This document shows, one piece after another, positions 15,323 to 23,637 of a stretch of 32,240 nt of DNA; the first letter of the stretch is position 1; each line of letters starts with the position of its first letter. The stretch covers positions 1 through 32,240 of the forward strand of contig QZKR01000138.1 in NCBI GenBank assembly GCA_003598065.1, given 5' to 3'. The translations under genes were made by a program, and so were the position numbers. Origin of the DNA: Myxococcales bacterium (GTDB lineage Bacteria > Myxococcota_A > SURF-8). The notes beneath the pieces were generated by a model that was given only the letters and a program-made list of their open reading frames with translations, had not been told where the DNA came from and searched no databases.

Positions 15323-16351
15323 TTACTTAATGGGAATGTTGGCGGGCATCGGGACCGGAGGAGGCGCTTCCTTGTTGTCGCCGCGGTAGAATTCGAGGTC
15401 CTTGACCAGCCGGTCGTACTGGTACTGGCGGATCTGGTACACCTTGGGATCGCCTTCCACCTGCACCCAGGCGGTTTTCTTCTCGGCGTCCAGCGGGCCG
15501 ACCTTCAAACCTTTTCCTTCGCCGTTCGTCTGCGTGAATTTTATCTCGGCCTCCGGCTTGTCCAGGCCGTAGGCCGCTGCTTCCTTGGGTTCGTCCTCCA
15601 CTTCCGCCCATTGGAGCTTCAGCAGGGTCGAAAGCGTGCTGTTGAGCCGCTGCTGATCGAGGTAGAACTTGTCGTCGCCGACGAGCCGCCAACCGGCAGG
15701 CGTGGGCGTTTCGCCTTCCTTCACCTGATCGGCCGGCGTGCCGACGTTCTGCTCGAACGCGTAGGCGCTCTTCCCCTTGGCGAAGGCGATCGTCTTCACC
15801 GTGGTGGTTTCGATGTCGCCGAAGATGAATTTATCCCGCCAGTCGTTGAGCGAACGCTTCAGCGCTCCGGCGATGACCTTGCCGGTGGCGTAGATGTCGT
15901 CGGAATCGAGGGTGCGGACGAAGGTGCCCTGGAAGTCCTGCGTATTTTTCCCCACGACGAGCGCCAGGGTTTCCTTGCCTTCTTGATAAAATTTGACCCG
16001 GACGCCCTCCTCGTCAAGCTCGAACGACTTGAGATTCTCTTTTTTCTGAGACACGAGACGAGAAAGCTCCACCTTGACGAATTTGTCCACGACCAGCGTG
16101 GCGAAGTTCTTGTCCGCCTGGAACGCCTTGGGGCTGGTGATCCACCAGCGGTCGCCTTTCTTTTCAAAGACCAGCGTTTCGTCTTTCTTGACGAGTTCCA
16201 CTTTATCGACCTTGGCGGCGTCAAGCTGAGGCAAAACCGGCAGGGCGCTTTTTTCCTTCGGTGTTTCGTAGGGATCCTTGCGCAGCAGCAGGGCGAGAGC
16301 CAGCAGCGCCACGAAAACCACCAAGGCGACGACGATCTTGTTTTTCCCCAT
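15323..16351 (-). CDS. DUF4340 domain protein of a GldA-F-G-type ABC system
   Basis: This 342-residue protein has an N-terminal membrane anchor (residues about 5-24), after which the chain is periplasmic and Lys/Glu-rich. The segments VDKVELVKKDETLVFEKKGDRWWI and YGLDKPEAEIKF are typical of DUF4340 proteins, which regularly follow GldG-like genes. The start at 16351 has GCGAGG at 7 nt; a TTG 18 nt upstream is less likely. It is the last gene of the operon, 18 bp after the GldG-like gene and directly before a strong terminator. Its molecular role is unknown; the context implies an accessory part of the exporter. Confidence 0.85.
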   Translation of the reverse strand: MGKNKIVVALVVFVALLALALLLRKDPYETPKEKSALPVLPQLDAAKVDKVELVKKDETLVFEKKGDRWWITSPKAFQADKNFATLVVDKFVKVELSRLVSQKKENLKSFELDEEGVRVKFYQEGKETLALVVGKNTQDFQGTFVRTLDSDDIYATGKVIAGALKRSLNDWRDKFIFGDIETTTVKTIAFAKGKSAYAFEQNVGTPADQVKEGETPTPAGWRLVGDDKFYLDQQRLNSTLSTLLKLQWAEVEDEPKEAAAYGLDKPEAEIKFTQTNGEGKGLKVGPLDAEKKTAWVQVEGDPKVYQIRQYQYDRLVKDLEFYRGDNKEAPPPVPMPANIPIK

Positions 16352-16369
16352 GATCAATCCTCGCGACAA

Positions 16370-17965
16370 TTACTTGGATGCCAGTTGAAAACCGCGCTTG
16401 CGAGCCCGACGCATCGACCAGCGGGCGAATCCGAAGATCACGAACAGAATCGGGATGCCGATCATGTTCATGTACTTGATGACGCTTTTCTCCCACGGCT
16501 CCAGTTCGCCGATGGGCTTGTTTTCCATGCCCCGGCCGCGGATGCCGATCATGGCGTTGTCCTGCATAAGCCAGTCCACCGCGTCGGCCAGGAAGATCAC
16601 GTTGGGCGGATCGAAGTATTCGTCGAGGCCGAAAGATCCGTCGCCAACCACCAGAATGCGCGTCTCCGGGCTCTGCGTCAGCGCGCTCGACGGATTCAGC
16701 CAGGGCTTGTCGCCGGCGGTCTGGTCGAGCTTGTTGGCGAAGAAGCTCGTGAAGCGACCCTGCGCGGCGGCGGCGACCGGGAAGGGACCGGTCTGCGCGT
16801 CGGGCTTGGGGGCGAGATTCTCCATCGGGTTGACGACGAACATGCCCACCTGCTGCCAGCTTCGCGGCGTGGTCCTCGCCAGCACGGTGTAGGTCACCGC
16901 CTCCGTGTTCGAGGTCACTTTCAGCGAGGAGAGGAAGGGGAAGGACAGGGCGTCCACGGTCTGCGTCAGCGGGCTGTCCTTGTCGAAGTCCGTGACCACC
17001 GGAATCAGCGGATAGTTGATGATGTTGCTGATGCGGAACATGCCCTGCTGGCTGGCGATGTTGATCCGCTTGTTCTGCACGTCGCCGATCAGATCCTGGT
17101 TGATCGTGACGCCGTAATGCGTGAGCAGTTCCGCGAGGCCGTTGTCCACGTTCACGGCGCGGAAGGAGCGCACGTCCACGTCGATGGCGTCGGCGAAGAA
17201 GGCGATCGTCTTGCCCTTCATGAGGAACTGGTCGATGTAGTAGAGATCTTCCTCCTCGATCTTCGTCTTCGGATTGACGATCACCAGCGTATCGACCTCG
17301 TCCAGGGCGCTGGCTTTCTGCTCCTTGAGATCGACGAGGGCGATTTTATAGTTTTTCTCGATGATCTCGCTGGCGCGCTGCATCGCCTCGCGCGGGTTCG
17401 GTTCCTCGTGGCCTTGCAGGAAGCCGACGGTCTTCAGGCGTTCGGCGGTGAGCTTCTTGATCGTCGAGGTCACTTCGTACTCGAAACCGCTCGTCGTCTT
17501 GACGACCGGGATGACTTCCTTCTTGTCGGCGTAGTAGAAGACGATGCCGAGCCACGCCTGCTTCACCTGGAACTGGTCGTTCTGGATCTCCTGGATCTGA
17601 ACGGGAGGAATGCCGAGCACCATCAGCTGATTGCGGGTTTCCTCGTTGTCGCCGGGGTCGATGAATTCGAAGCCGAAGCCGCCGTTCGAGTACGCGGCGT
17701 ATTCCTCGAAAATGTCTTTTACGAAACTCGTGTGCGAGTTGTAGGGCGCCGGCAGATTCGCGGTGAAATAGGCTTTGGCGTGCACCTTGTCGGGCAGGTT
17801 CTTCATGAGGTTCTTGCTCGCCTCCGAGATGGAATACATCTTCGATTCGGTGAGATCGAACCGGGCGAAGAGTTCCGCCGCGACGAAGTTGACGAGAATG
17901 AGGATGCCCGCCACCGTGAGCATGAAAAATCCTGTGGACGCCCGATGGATCGTTTTCTCTCGCAT
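16370..17965 (-). CDS. GldG-like ABC transporter auxiliary protein
   Basis: This 531-residue protein has an N-terminal transmembrane segment (about 13-35), a large extracytoplasmic region and a C-terminal transmembrane segment near residue 500 followed by a short basic tail. The start of the soluble part (FDLTESKMYSISEASKNLM, then LPDKVHAKAYF) is the hallmark of GldG/ABC_transp_aux proteins. It follows the permease by 34 bp with GGTAGGTG as ribosome binding site. In Bacteroidota GldA-F-G is linked to gliding; here only an ABC-2 export-type complex can be inferred, as no gliding genes are seen. Confidence 0.9.
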   Translation of the reverse strand: MREKTIHRASTGFFMLTVAGILILVNFVAAELFARFDLTESKMYSISEASKNLMKNLPDKVHAKAYFTANLPAPYNSHTSFVKDIFEEYAAYSNGGFGFEFIDPGDNEETRNQLMVLGIPPVQIQEIQNDQFQVKQAWLGIVFYYADKKEVIPVVKTTSGFEYEVTSTIKKLTAERLKTVGFLQGHEEPNPREAMQRASEIIEKNYKIALVDLKEQKASALDEVDTLVIVNPKTKIEEEDLYYIDQFLMKGKTIAFFADAIDVDVRSFRAVNVDNGLAELLTHYGVTINQDLIGDVQNKRINIASQQGMFRISNIINYPLIPVVTDFDKDSPLTQTVDALSFPFLSSLKVTSNTEAVTYTVLARTTPRSWQQVGMFVVNPMENLAPKPDAQTGPFPVAAAAQGRFTSFFANKLDQTAGDKPWLNPSSALTQSPETRILVVGDGSFGLDEYFDPPNVIFLADAVDWLMQDNAMIGIRGRGMENKPIGELEPWEKSVIKYMNMIGIPILFVIFGFARWSMRRARKRGFQLASK

Positions 17966-17999
17966 CGTTTCACCTACCCGTACGAAGGCTTGTCGCGCG

Positions 18000-18710
18000 T
18001 TATTTCAGGCGCTCGCTGTCCAGCGCATAAACCGAAAACATCAGGAACATCGTCACGAAGCTGGCGTAGTAAACGAGATCGCGCGTATCGATCACGCCGC
18101 GCGCGATGTTGGAGAAATGATAATCGATCGACAGATACTCCAGGAACGAGGCCATGAAGGCCGGCGCGTAGAAGAGCACCTTGTCGAACATGTAGACGAC
18201 GAAGCAGAGGGCCAGGCCGATGATGAAGGCGACGATCTGGTTGCGGGTGAGCGCCGAGCAGAACGTGCCCAGGGCGACGTAGCCCGCCCCGAGAAGCGTC
18301 AGACCCAGATAGCCGCCGATGACCGGGCCCCAGTCCAGTTCGCCCACCAGGCCTACCGTGATCGCATAGGGCAGGGTGAGAAACGTCGCGAGCAGGAGCA
18401 GCGCCAGACCGGCGAGGAATTTGCCGACGACGATGTCCCAGTTGCGCAGGGGCAGGGTGACGAGCAGCTCCAGCGTGCCGGTTTTTCGCTCCTCGGCGAT
18501 CAGGCGCATCGTGATCGCGGGGGCGAAGAACATGTAGAGGATGGGCATCGTGGAGAAGAGCCCGCGCAACGTCGCCTGGCCGACCAGGAAAAACTGCTGG
18601 AAGAAGAACCAGCCGTTGATCAGAAGGAATACGGAGATCACGATGTAGGCGATCGGCGAGTTGAAGTAGCTCGCGAATTCCTTCTTGGCGATGGACCACA
18701 TGTATTTCAT
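18000..18710 (-). CDS. ABC-2 type permease, GldF-like
   Basis: This 236-residue integral membrane protein has about six hydrophobic segments. The N-terminus WSIAKKEFASYFNSPIAYIV and the segment MRLIAEERKTGTLELLVTLP are the conserved ABC-2/GldF signatures; the latter is the coupling region that contacts the ATPase. GCGAGGG precedes the ATG, and the gene lies 21 bp after the ATPase gene. Together with the ATPase it should form the membrane core of the transporter. The substrate is unknown. Confidence 0.93.
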   Translation of the reverse strand: MKYMWSIAKKEFASYFNSPIAYIVISVFLLINGWFFFQQFFLVGQATLRGLFSTMPILYMFFAPAITMRLIAEERKTGTLELLVTLPLRNWDIVVGKFLAGLALLLLATFLTLPYAITVGLVGELDWGPVIGGYLGLTLLGAGYVALGTFCSALTRNQIVAFIIGLALCFVVYMFDKVLFYAPAFMASFLEYLSIDYHFSNIARGVIDTRDLVYYASFVTMFLMFSVYALDSERLK

Positions 18711-18731
18711 CGCGCCCTCGCTAAACCTGAG

Positions 18732-19664
18732 TTATTGCACCGTCAGCTTGCGGAATACGTCTTCCAGGCTCGCCGCCTCGGTATGCATTTCGAGAATCGT
18801 CCATCCCTTCTCGACGGCAAGCTGGAACACCTTGGCCCGAATGTCGCTGTTCTTCCGCGATTCGACGAGGAAGGTCGGATGTTCGGCGCCGTTCGCGCTG
18901 AGGCGTTTCGCCGAGGCGACGAAATCGACCCGCGCCAGCAGCGGCTCGGCGTTGTCGTAGTCGGCGCCGAGTTGGAGAGTGAGGAAGTTGTTCGATTGGT
19001 CGCGCTCCAGAAGCTGCTCCGGCGTGCCGTCGGCCACCACCTTCCCCTCATTGATTATGATGACGCGGTTGCAGGTGGCTGTCACCTCCGACAGGATGTG
19101 CGTGGAGAGGATGACGGTCTTCCGCTCTCCGAGTCTCTTGATGAGGTGGCGGATTTCGACGATCTGATTCGGATCCAGGCCGCTGGTGGGTTCGTCGAGG
19201 ATCAGAATGTCCGGGTCGTGGATCATCGCCTGGGCGAGACCGACGCGCTGGCGATAGCCGCGCGACAACTCGGTGATGTCCTTTGCAATCACCGCCGTCA
19301 GCCCGCAGACGTCCACCATCTCCCGGATTTTCGCCGGCCGCTGCGCCGCCGGAATCTCGCGAATCTCGGCGATGTGCTGGAGGTAGTCGTAGACCATCAT
19401 GTCTTCGTAGAGCGGGAAACTCTCCGGCACGTAGCCGATGGCGCGTTTCGTCTCCAGCGGGTGCTGGACCGTGTCCAGCCCTTTGACCGTCGTTTTCCCG
19501 GCGGTGGGATTCAAATAGCCGGTGATGACCTTCATCGTCGTGGTTTTGCCCGCGCCGTTCGGCCCCAGGAACCCCAGGATTTCGCCCTGGCGAACCTCGA
19601 AGCTGATGTCGTTGACGGCGGTCACCGGACCGTATTTTTTCGTCAGATTGGCCACTGTGATCAT
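18732..19664 (-). CDS. ABC transporter ATP-binding protein, GldA-like
   Basis: This 310-residue cytoplasmic ATPase powers the exporter. It has Walker A GPNGAGKT (34-41), the signature LSRGYRQR (133-140), Walker B LILDEP with catalytic Glu158, and the switch His189 in LSTH. The C-terminal 90 residues form the extra domain common in ABC-2 ATPases. The start at 19664 has AAGAGGGG just upstream and gives the usual MITVANLTKKYG; the longer in-frame form is rejected. It is the first gene of a four-gene operon with permease, GldG-like and DUF4340 proteins. Confidence 0.95.
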   Translation of the reverse strand: MITVANLTKKYGPVTAVNDISFEVRQGEILGFLGPNGAGKTTTMKVITGYLNPTAGKTTVKGLDTVQHPLETKRAIGYVPESFPLYEDMMVYDYLQHIAEIREIPAAQRPAKIREMVDVCGLTAVIAKDITELSRGYRQRVGLAQAMIHDPDILILDEPTSGLDPNQIVEIRHLIKRLGERKTVILSTHILSEVTATCNRVIIINEGKVVADGTPEQLLERDQSNNFLTLQLGADYDNAEPLLARVDFVASAKRLSANGAEHPTFLVESRKNSDIRAKVFQLAVEKGWTILEMHTEAASLEDVFRKLTVQ

Positions 19665-19708
19665 GGCGCCCCTCTTCTTCCGCTCTTTAGAGACACAGGG
19701 GAAAAAGC

Positions 19709-19737
19709 ATACTACGCCTGCCGCACGTTTCCAGCAA
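19709..19737 (-). promoter_or_regulatory. Candidate promoter of the ABC exporter operon
   Basis: On the minus strand TTGCTG (19737-19732) and TAGTAT (19714-19709) have a 17-nt spacer, giving a start near 19702 and a leader of about 38 nt. A second TTGACT lies further upstream. Confidence 0.4.
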
Positions 19738-19797
19738 CAGGATGAACCGCTAGGTATCAAGGATTATTCCCGAAGTCAAAAAAATTTTAAGAAGCAG

Positions 19798-19826
19798 TTG
19801 CCTTTTAATCTGACCTGACCTAGCAT
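19798..19826 (+). promoter_or_regulatory. Candidate promoter of the diguanylate cyclase gene
   Basis: TTGCCT (19798-19803) and TAGCAT (19821-19826) are separated by 17 nt in an AT-rich divergent intergenic region. Both boxes match 4 of 6 consensus positions. The ATG follows at 19853. Confidence 0.35.
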
Positions 19827-19852
19827 GAAACGGATTTTTCTTCGGGTGCGGC

Positions 19853-21061
19853 ATGGATAGTAAAGCCAAACAACAAGCCGGCAAAGGTCTTCCGGGCGAA
19901 GGGGACGAGAAAGAAGACCAAGGGGTCCGCATCGATTCCGAATCCCTGCCGGTCACGGTGGATCTCGGGATCGGGGAAGGCACGCCCCGTTCGGCGCGGG
20001 AATCGCCTATTCTCAACTGGCGGCGCGTTTACGACGCCATTCCGGAAAGCACGCTCGTGCTCGACCTGGACGGCGTGATTCGTTCGGCCAATCGACAGTT
20101 TCTCCTCCAGACCGGCTTTGCCGAAAAAGACGTTCTCGGTCGGCCGCTGATGGATTTCATCACGTTGCTTGATCCGCAAGCCACGCCTTCCGAACTGCGC
20201 CGGGCCGTTGACCGTTTCATCGTCAATGCGATTCAGGCCGCCGAACCGCTGGCCGAAATAGAAGGTTCCAGAAGATTAATGGTGGTTTCGGAGATCCAAT
20301 TCCGCAACAAAGCGGGCGACGTTCTTCCCGTGGAGTTCAAGGGCGCCCCGATCTACAATGAGGACGGCAACATCGTCGGGCTCGCCTGCCTCGGCCGCGA
20401 CATGAGCGAATTTCACAAGCTGCGGGCGCAGTTGGAATCCTGCCAGGCGGTGATGGAAGAGTACAACCGCTCGCTGGAAAACCAGATGGGCGACCGGCTC
20501 AAGGAGGTGCGGCAGCGGGCCCGGATGCTGGAGGAACTGTCGGTCACCGACGAGTTGACCAAGCTCTACAACCGCCGTTTCCTCTTCAAGCGCGTTTCCG
20601 AGGAACTCGAACGCGCCAACCGCTACGGGACGTTTTTCTCCATCGTCATCCTCGATATCGACTTCTTCAAAAAGATCAACGATACGTACGGACATTTGGC
20701 CGGCGACATGGTGCTTTACGAACTCTCCGGCATCCTGCGCGGTTCGATTCGTCAGGTGGACGTCGTCGCCCGCACCGGCGGCGAGGAGTTCGTCATTCTC
20801 CTCCCCTCCGTGCGCGAGGGCCACGCCTTTCTTTTCTGCGAACGTCTGCGCGAGAAGGTGAAAGCGTTCCAGTTCACCTATCTGCCCGAGGGAGTCAAGG
20901 TCTCGGTGAGCATGGGCATCGCCGATTACCCCCGAGAGGGCGTGCACGACATCGACGAGTTGATCCAGCTCTCCGACCGGGCGCTGTACAAGGCCAAGGA
21001 AACGCGGGACGCCACCGTCAGTTCGCTCAACCTCGCTCCCGGTTCGCCGCGCGAGAAATGA
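19853..21061 (+). CDS. PAS-GGDEF diguanylate cyclase
   Basis: This 402-residue soluble protein makes cyclic di-GMP from two GTP. After a disordered charged N-terminus (1-50) there is a PAS domain (about 55-190), a coiled coil (190-230) and a GGDEF domain starting SVTDELTKLYNRR. The active-site motif is GGEEF (309-313), with metal-binding Asp in ILDIDFFKKIND. An inhibitory I-site, RQVD (300-303), lies five residues before GGEEF, so product feedback inhibition is expected. The input signal to the PAS domain is unknown. It is divergent from the ABC operon and convergent with the secretion operon. The ribosome binding site is weak. Confidence 0.93.
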   Translation: MDSKAKQQAGKGLPGEGDEKEDQGVRIDSESLPVTVDLGIGEGTPRSARESPILNWRRVYDAIPESTLVLDLDGVIRSANRQFLLQTGFAEKDVLGRPLMDFITLLDPQATPSELRRAVDRFIVNAIQAAEPLAEIEGSRRLMVVSEIQFRNKAGDVLPVEFKGAPIYNEDGNIVGLACLGRDMSEFHKLRAQLESCQAVMEEYNRSLENQMGDRLKEVRQRARMLEELSVTDELTKLYNRRFLFKRVSEELERANRYGTFFSIVILDIDFFKKINDTYGHLAGDMVLYELSGILRGSIRQVDVVARTGGEEFVILLPSVREGHAFLFCERLREKVKAFQFTYLPEGVKVSVSMGIADYPREGVHDIDELIQLSDRALYKAKETRDATVSSLNLAPGSPREK

Positions 21062-21086
21062 AAAGGCCGCGCCTTTCGGCGCGGCC
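21062..21086 (-). terminator. Terminator of the type II secretion operon
   Basis: A perfect 9-bp stem, GGCCGCGCC/GGCGCGGCC with a TTTC loop (21065-21086), is followed on the minus strand by UUUUC. It lies 22 nt after the last gene of the gsp operon and immediately next to the stop of the convergent cyclase gene, so it may also stabilise that mRNA. Confidence 0.75.
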
Positions 21087-21107
21087 CCATAGCCCAACCT
21101 TCGCGGT

Positions 21108-21653
21108 TTACATCCCCTTCAGGATATACCACTTTCCCTCTTCGAGTTGGAGCACCATCTCGTTGTCGTCGGTTTTGGAATACCACACCTCCTCGTCGAA
21201 GTTGTCTTCGCCGTCTCCGGTCGCCGCTTTTTCATCCACCTTGTATTTGGCCGGCGGCAGCTTGAAATCGCTGCTGTGGTGATAGCGCACCGTAACCACC
21301 GTATGTTCGTCGTTGAAAACGAGACTGCGGTAAACGATTTTCATCCTCACGGCGGTGACCTGACGGAATTCCGGGGAACGGAGGAAGTTCACCAGTCCGT
21401 CGTAATCGTAGTTGTTGCGGCTGTTGGAATCGCCGTTTTTCTCGAAATAATGCTTGCTGGCGAGGGCGATCAGCATATCGGAGTCGCGCGACTCCATCGC
21501 CTTGCGATACATCTCCACGGTGCGGACCACCTCGCGCGCTTCGTCGGAATCCTCGATTTTGGTGCCTTCGATGTACTTCGGATCGCAGCCCGCCAATCCC
21601 ATTAGTACGGCCAGCACGATCCACGGGGTGATTCTCGCCATTGCTCGGGTCAT
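21108..21653 (-). CDS. Lipoprotein of the gsp operon, NTF2/SnoaL-like
   Basis: This 181-residue protein has a lipoprotein signal (lipobox LAGC, lipid Cys23). Residue +2 is Asp, which in enterobacteria retains lipoproteins in the inner membrane; whether this holds here is unknown. The mature part (helix EAREVVRTVEMYRKAMESRD, then alternating strands ending WYILKG) suggests an NTF2-like fold. GGAGGAG lies inside the end of gspN, 8 nt before the ATG, and the stop and start are 1 nt apart, so it is clearly part of the operon. It could be a secretion accessory factor; known pilotins have other sequences. An in-frame start 12 nt later is possible. Confidence 0.82.
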   Translation of the reverse strand: MTRAMARITPWIVLAVLMGLAGCDPKYIEGTKIEDSDEAREVVRTVEMYRKAMESRDSDMLIALASKHYFEKNGDSNSRNNYDYDGLVNFLRSPEFRQVTAVRMKIVYRSLVFNDEHTVVTVRYHHSSDFKLPPAKYKVDEKAATGDGEDNFDEEVWYSKTDDNEMVLQLEEGKWYILKGM

Positions 21654-21654
21654 T

Positions 21655-23055
21655 TCAATTCTCCTCCGGCTCTGCATTTTCTTCCTGGGAATCCTCGCCC
21701 TGTTTTTCCGGGGAACCCGCGTCGCCGTTTTCCTCGCCGGCCGGTTCTCCATGGTCTTCCGGCTCCGGTTCGGCCTGCGGTTCGGGCTCCGGCTCGGGCT
21801 CCGGTTCGGGCTCCACCTGCGGCTCGGGCTCGGGATCCGGCTCGGGTTCCGGCGTCGCTTCGGGCGGCTCCGGCTCCGGCTGGTCGCGCGGTTCGGGCGT
21901 GGCGTCCGGCTCCCCCGCCCGCTGCAAGGCCCTGCGGGCTTTCGCCGCCGCTTCCTGAGCTTCGCGCCGCCGGCGTAGAACTTCTTCGGCGTTGGGCGTC
22001 TGGCGGCCGCCGGCGCCTGCTTCGGGTTTCACCGCCGGCGCGCCCGACGGCGGTTTGCGCGGCGGCGGCTTGGGCCGCTCTTTGTCCTTGCCTTTGCCCT
22101 TCACGCCGCTTTTGGCGTTGAATTTGTACATCGCCGCCTTGTTCGGCGCGGTGGAGAGCCGCGAGATGGCGCCGCGGAACGTGTAATAGAAAAAACCGTC
22201 CGTCCCTTCCGCGTCCTTCAGCGCCGAAAGCGCAAGCTTGAAGATCTCGTGTTTTTTGACCAGATCGTCGGCGAGCTTGAAGCGATAGTCGAGGTTGGCG
22301 CGGGAAAGCTCCAGCTTTTTGGTGAGCTGGATATTGCCCATCATGTCCGATTCCATGTCGGGGCTTTTCTGGACGTAGCGCTCGACCTCCAGGCTGCCTT
22401 TGTTCACCACCATTCTCGATTCGAGCGAGCCCGTCTCGACCTTCGGGATCTCCATGCCGATCTTGCCGGGTCCGATCACGCCGTCCTTCACCCCGATCTC
22501 GACGTAACCTTGCGACAGGTCCATTTTCTCCATGTCGAGCGCCAGATCGGCGCGTATCGAAAGCTCCCCTCTCACGGGCAGGTCCTTGAATTTGCTTTTG
22601 AGCCAGGGGAACTGCTCGAACTGAAGATCCTCGGCGTCGAGCTGGATCTTGTAGGCCGAACCGTCTTTCGAGGCGAGCAGCGAACCGTCGATCTCGCCGC
22701 CGAAAATTTCGGTGTCGAAATCCACGTCGATCGTCCCGACGAGCGTGGAGAAAAGCCCGGCGTTGAGGCGCAGATAGGGAATCGTGAGCGGGAAAAGGCC
22801 GCCCGGGTCTTCTCCGATGGGGTTTAGCGTGAGGTTTTCGGCTTTGACGCCGAAGGGCAGAGAGGAGGAAAGCGACTCGACCTCCATCTGGAGATTGTAG
22901 TTTTTCCGGACGTAGGCGGCGAGACGGCCCTTGATCGCGTCGAAGGGGAAAGTCCAGGTCATGGACAGCGCGAAGCAAAAGGAGGCGAACGTGGAGTAGC
23001 CCGCCCATTTCAGGAATTTCAGCCGGCGAGGGCTCAATTTGATCATGTTGATCAT
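21655..23055 (-). CDS. gspN: Type II secretion protein GspN with long Pro/Glu-rich tail
   Basis: This 466-residue protein has an inner-membrane anchor (about 17-37) and a periplasmic GspN domain to about residue 310 ([14 protein letters not shown] and [14 protein letters not shown] near its start). GspN is the last component in many deltaproteobacterial gsp operons; its role is poorly understood. Unusual here is a C-terminal extension of about 150 residues: a Lys/Pro-rich stretch (315-343), an Arg/Ala-rich helix (355-381) and a Pro-Glu repeat region (382-466). The start at 23055 has AAGGAAG at 7 nt. It follows gspM by 12 bp. Confidence 0.88.
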   Translation of the reverse strand: MINMIKLSPRRLKFLKWAGYSTFASFCFALSMTWTFPFDAIKGRLAAYVRKNYNLQMEVESLSSSLPFGVKAENLTLNPIGEDPGGLFPLTIPYLRLNAGLFSTLVGTIDVDFDTEIFGGEIDGSLLASKDGSAYKIQLDAEDLQFEQFPWLKSKFKDLPVRGELSIRADLALDMEKMDLSQGYVEIGVKDGVIGPGKIGMEIPKVETGSLESRMVVNKGSLEVERYVQKSPDMESDMMGNIQLTKKLELSRANLDYRFKLADDLVKKHEIFKLALSALKDAEGTDGFFYYTFRGAISRLSTAPNKAAMYKFNAKSGVKGKGKDKERPKPPPRKPPSGAPAVKPEAGAGGRQTPNAEEVLRRRREAQEAAAKARRALQRAGEPDATPEPRDQPEPEPPEATPEPEPDPEPEPQVEPEPEPEPEPEPQAEPEPEDHGEPAGEENGDAGSPEKQGEDSQEENAEPEEN

Positions 23056-23067
23056 GCCGTCACTTCC

Positions 23068-23637
23068 TTACTCATCCTGGTTGAGCGGAACAAGCGTGCT
23101 GACGTTGAACGAGGCGTCGAGCTGGGCCGGGTTGTCGTAGCGCCGCCGGAGCGTGATGCTGTCGAGGAAAAACAGCTTGTTTTTCTTTTCGATGCTCTCC
23201 AGGAATTTCAAAAGCGGCGGCAGTTCCACGCGATTGAGCTCCACCTTGACGGATACGGCGCGGATGTTGGCCTTTTTATCCACCGCCCCCTTCGATTGGA
23301 CGATCTGCGACAGGTCGATGCCGTTTTCCTGGGCGAGCTGGCCGACGTCCTGCGTCAGCGTGTTTTTGCTGTCGCCGATTTCGGCGCGGAAGCGCTCCAT
23401 CTCTTTTTTCGAATCGACGTAGCGGTTTTTGAGCGAGTTTACCTGTTCGTAGGCGTCCCGTTTCGTCTCCAGACGGTCTTTCAGCGACCCGAGCGAGGAG
23501 TTGACGACGGCGATGGCGATGAACACGAGAAAGACCACCACGGCCGCGGCGGTGATCAGCACGAGCACCTTCTCGCGGCTGGACAGCCGCTCGAACAGCA
23601 TCCGCAGTTCTTCAATTTTCTGTACGATCTTCTCCAC
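23068..23637 (-). CDS. gspM: Type II secretion protein GspM
   Basis: This 189-residue inner-membrane protein has one transmembrane segment (about 25-45), a coiled coil and a ferredoxin-like periplasmic domain resembling PilO/GspM. It binds GspL in the assembly platform. The start is a GTG at 23637 inside the end of gspL, with AAGGA about 8 nt upstream; the 26-nt overlap implies coupled translation and matched amounts of L and M. Identification rests on topology and gene order more than on sequence motifs. Confidence 0.88.
   Translation of the reverse strand: MEKIVQKIEELRMLFERLSSREKVLVLITAAAVVVFLVFIAIAVVNSSLGSLKDRLETKRDAYEQVNSLKNRYVDSKKEMERFRAEIGDSKNTLTQDVGQLAQENGIDLSQIVQSKGAVDKKANIRAVSVKVELNRVELPPLLKFLESIEKKNKLFFLDSITLRRRYDNPAQLDASFNVSTLVPLNQDE

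Noticed and set aside
15611..18157. 848-codon plus-strand frame across DUF4340 and GldG-like genes
   Set aside because: It spans two real antisense genes and lacks recognisable domains.
21062..21086. Terminator for the diguanylate cyclase gene on the plus strand
   Set aside because: No T-tract follows the stem on the plus strand; the U-tract is on the minus-strand side, serving the gsp operon.
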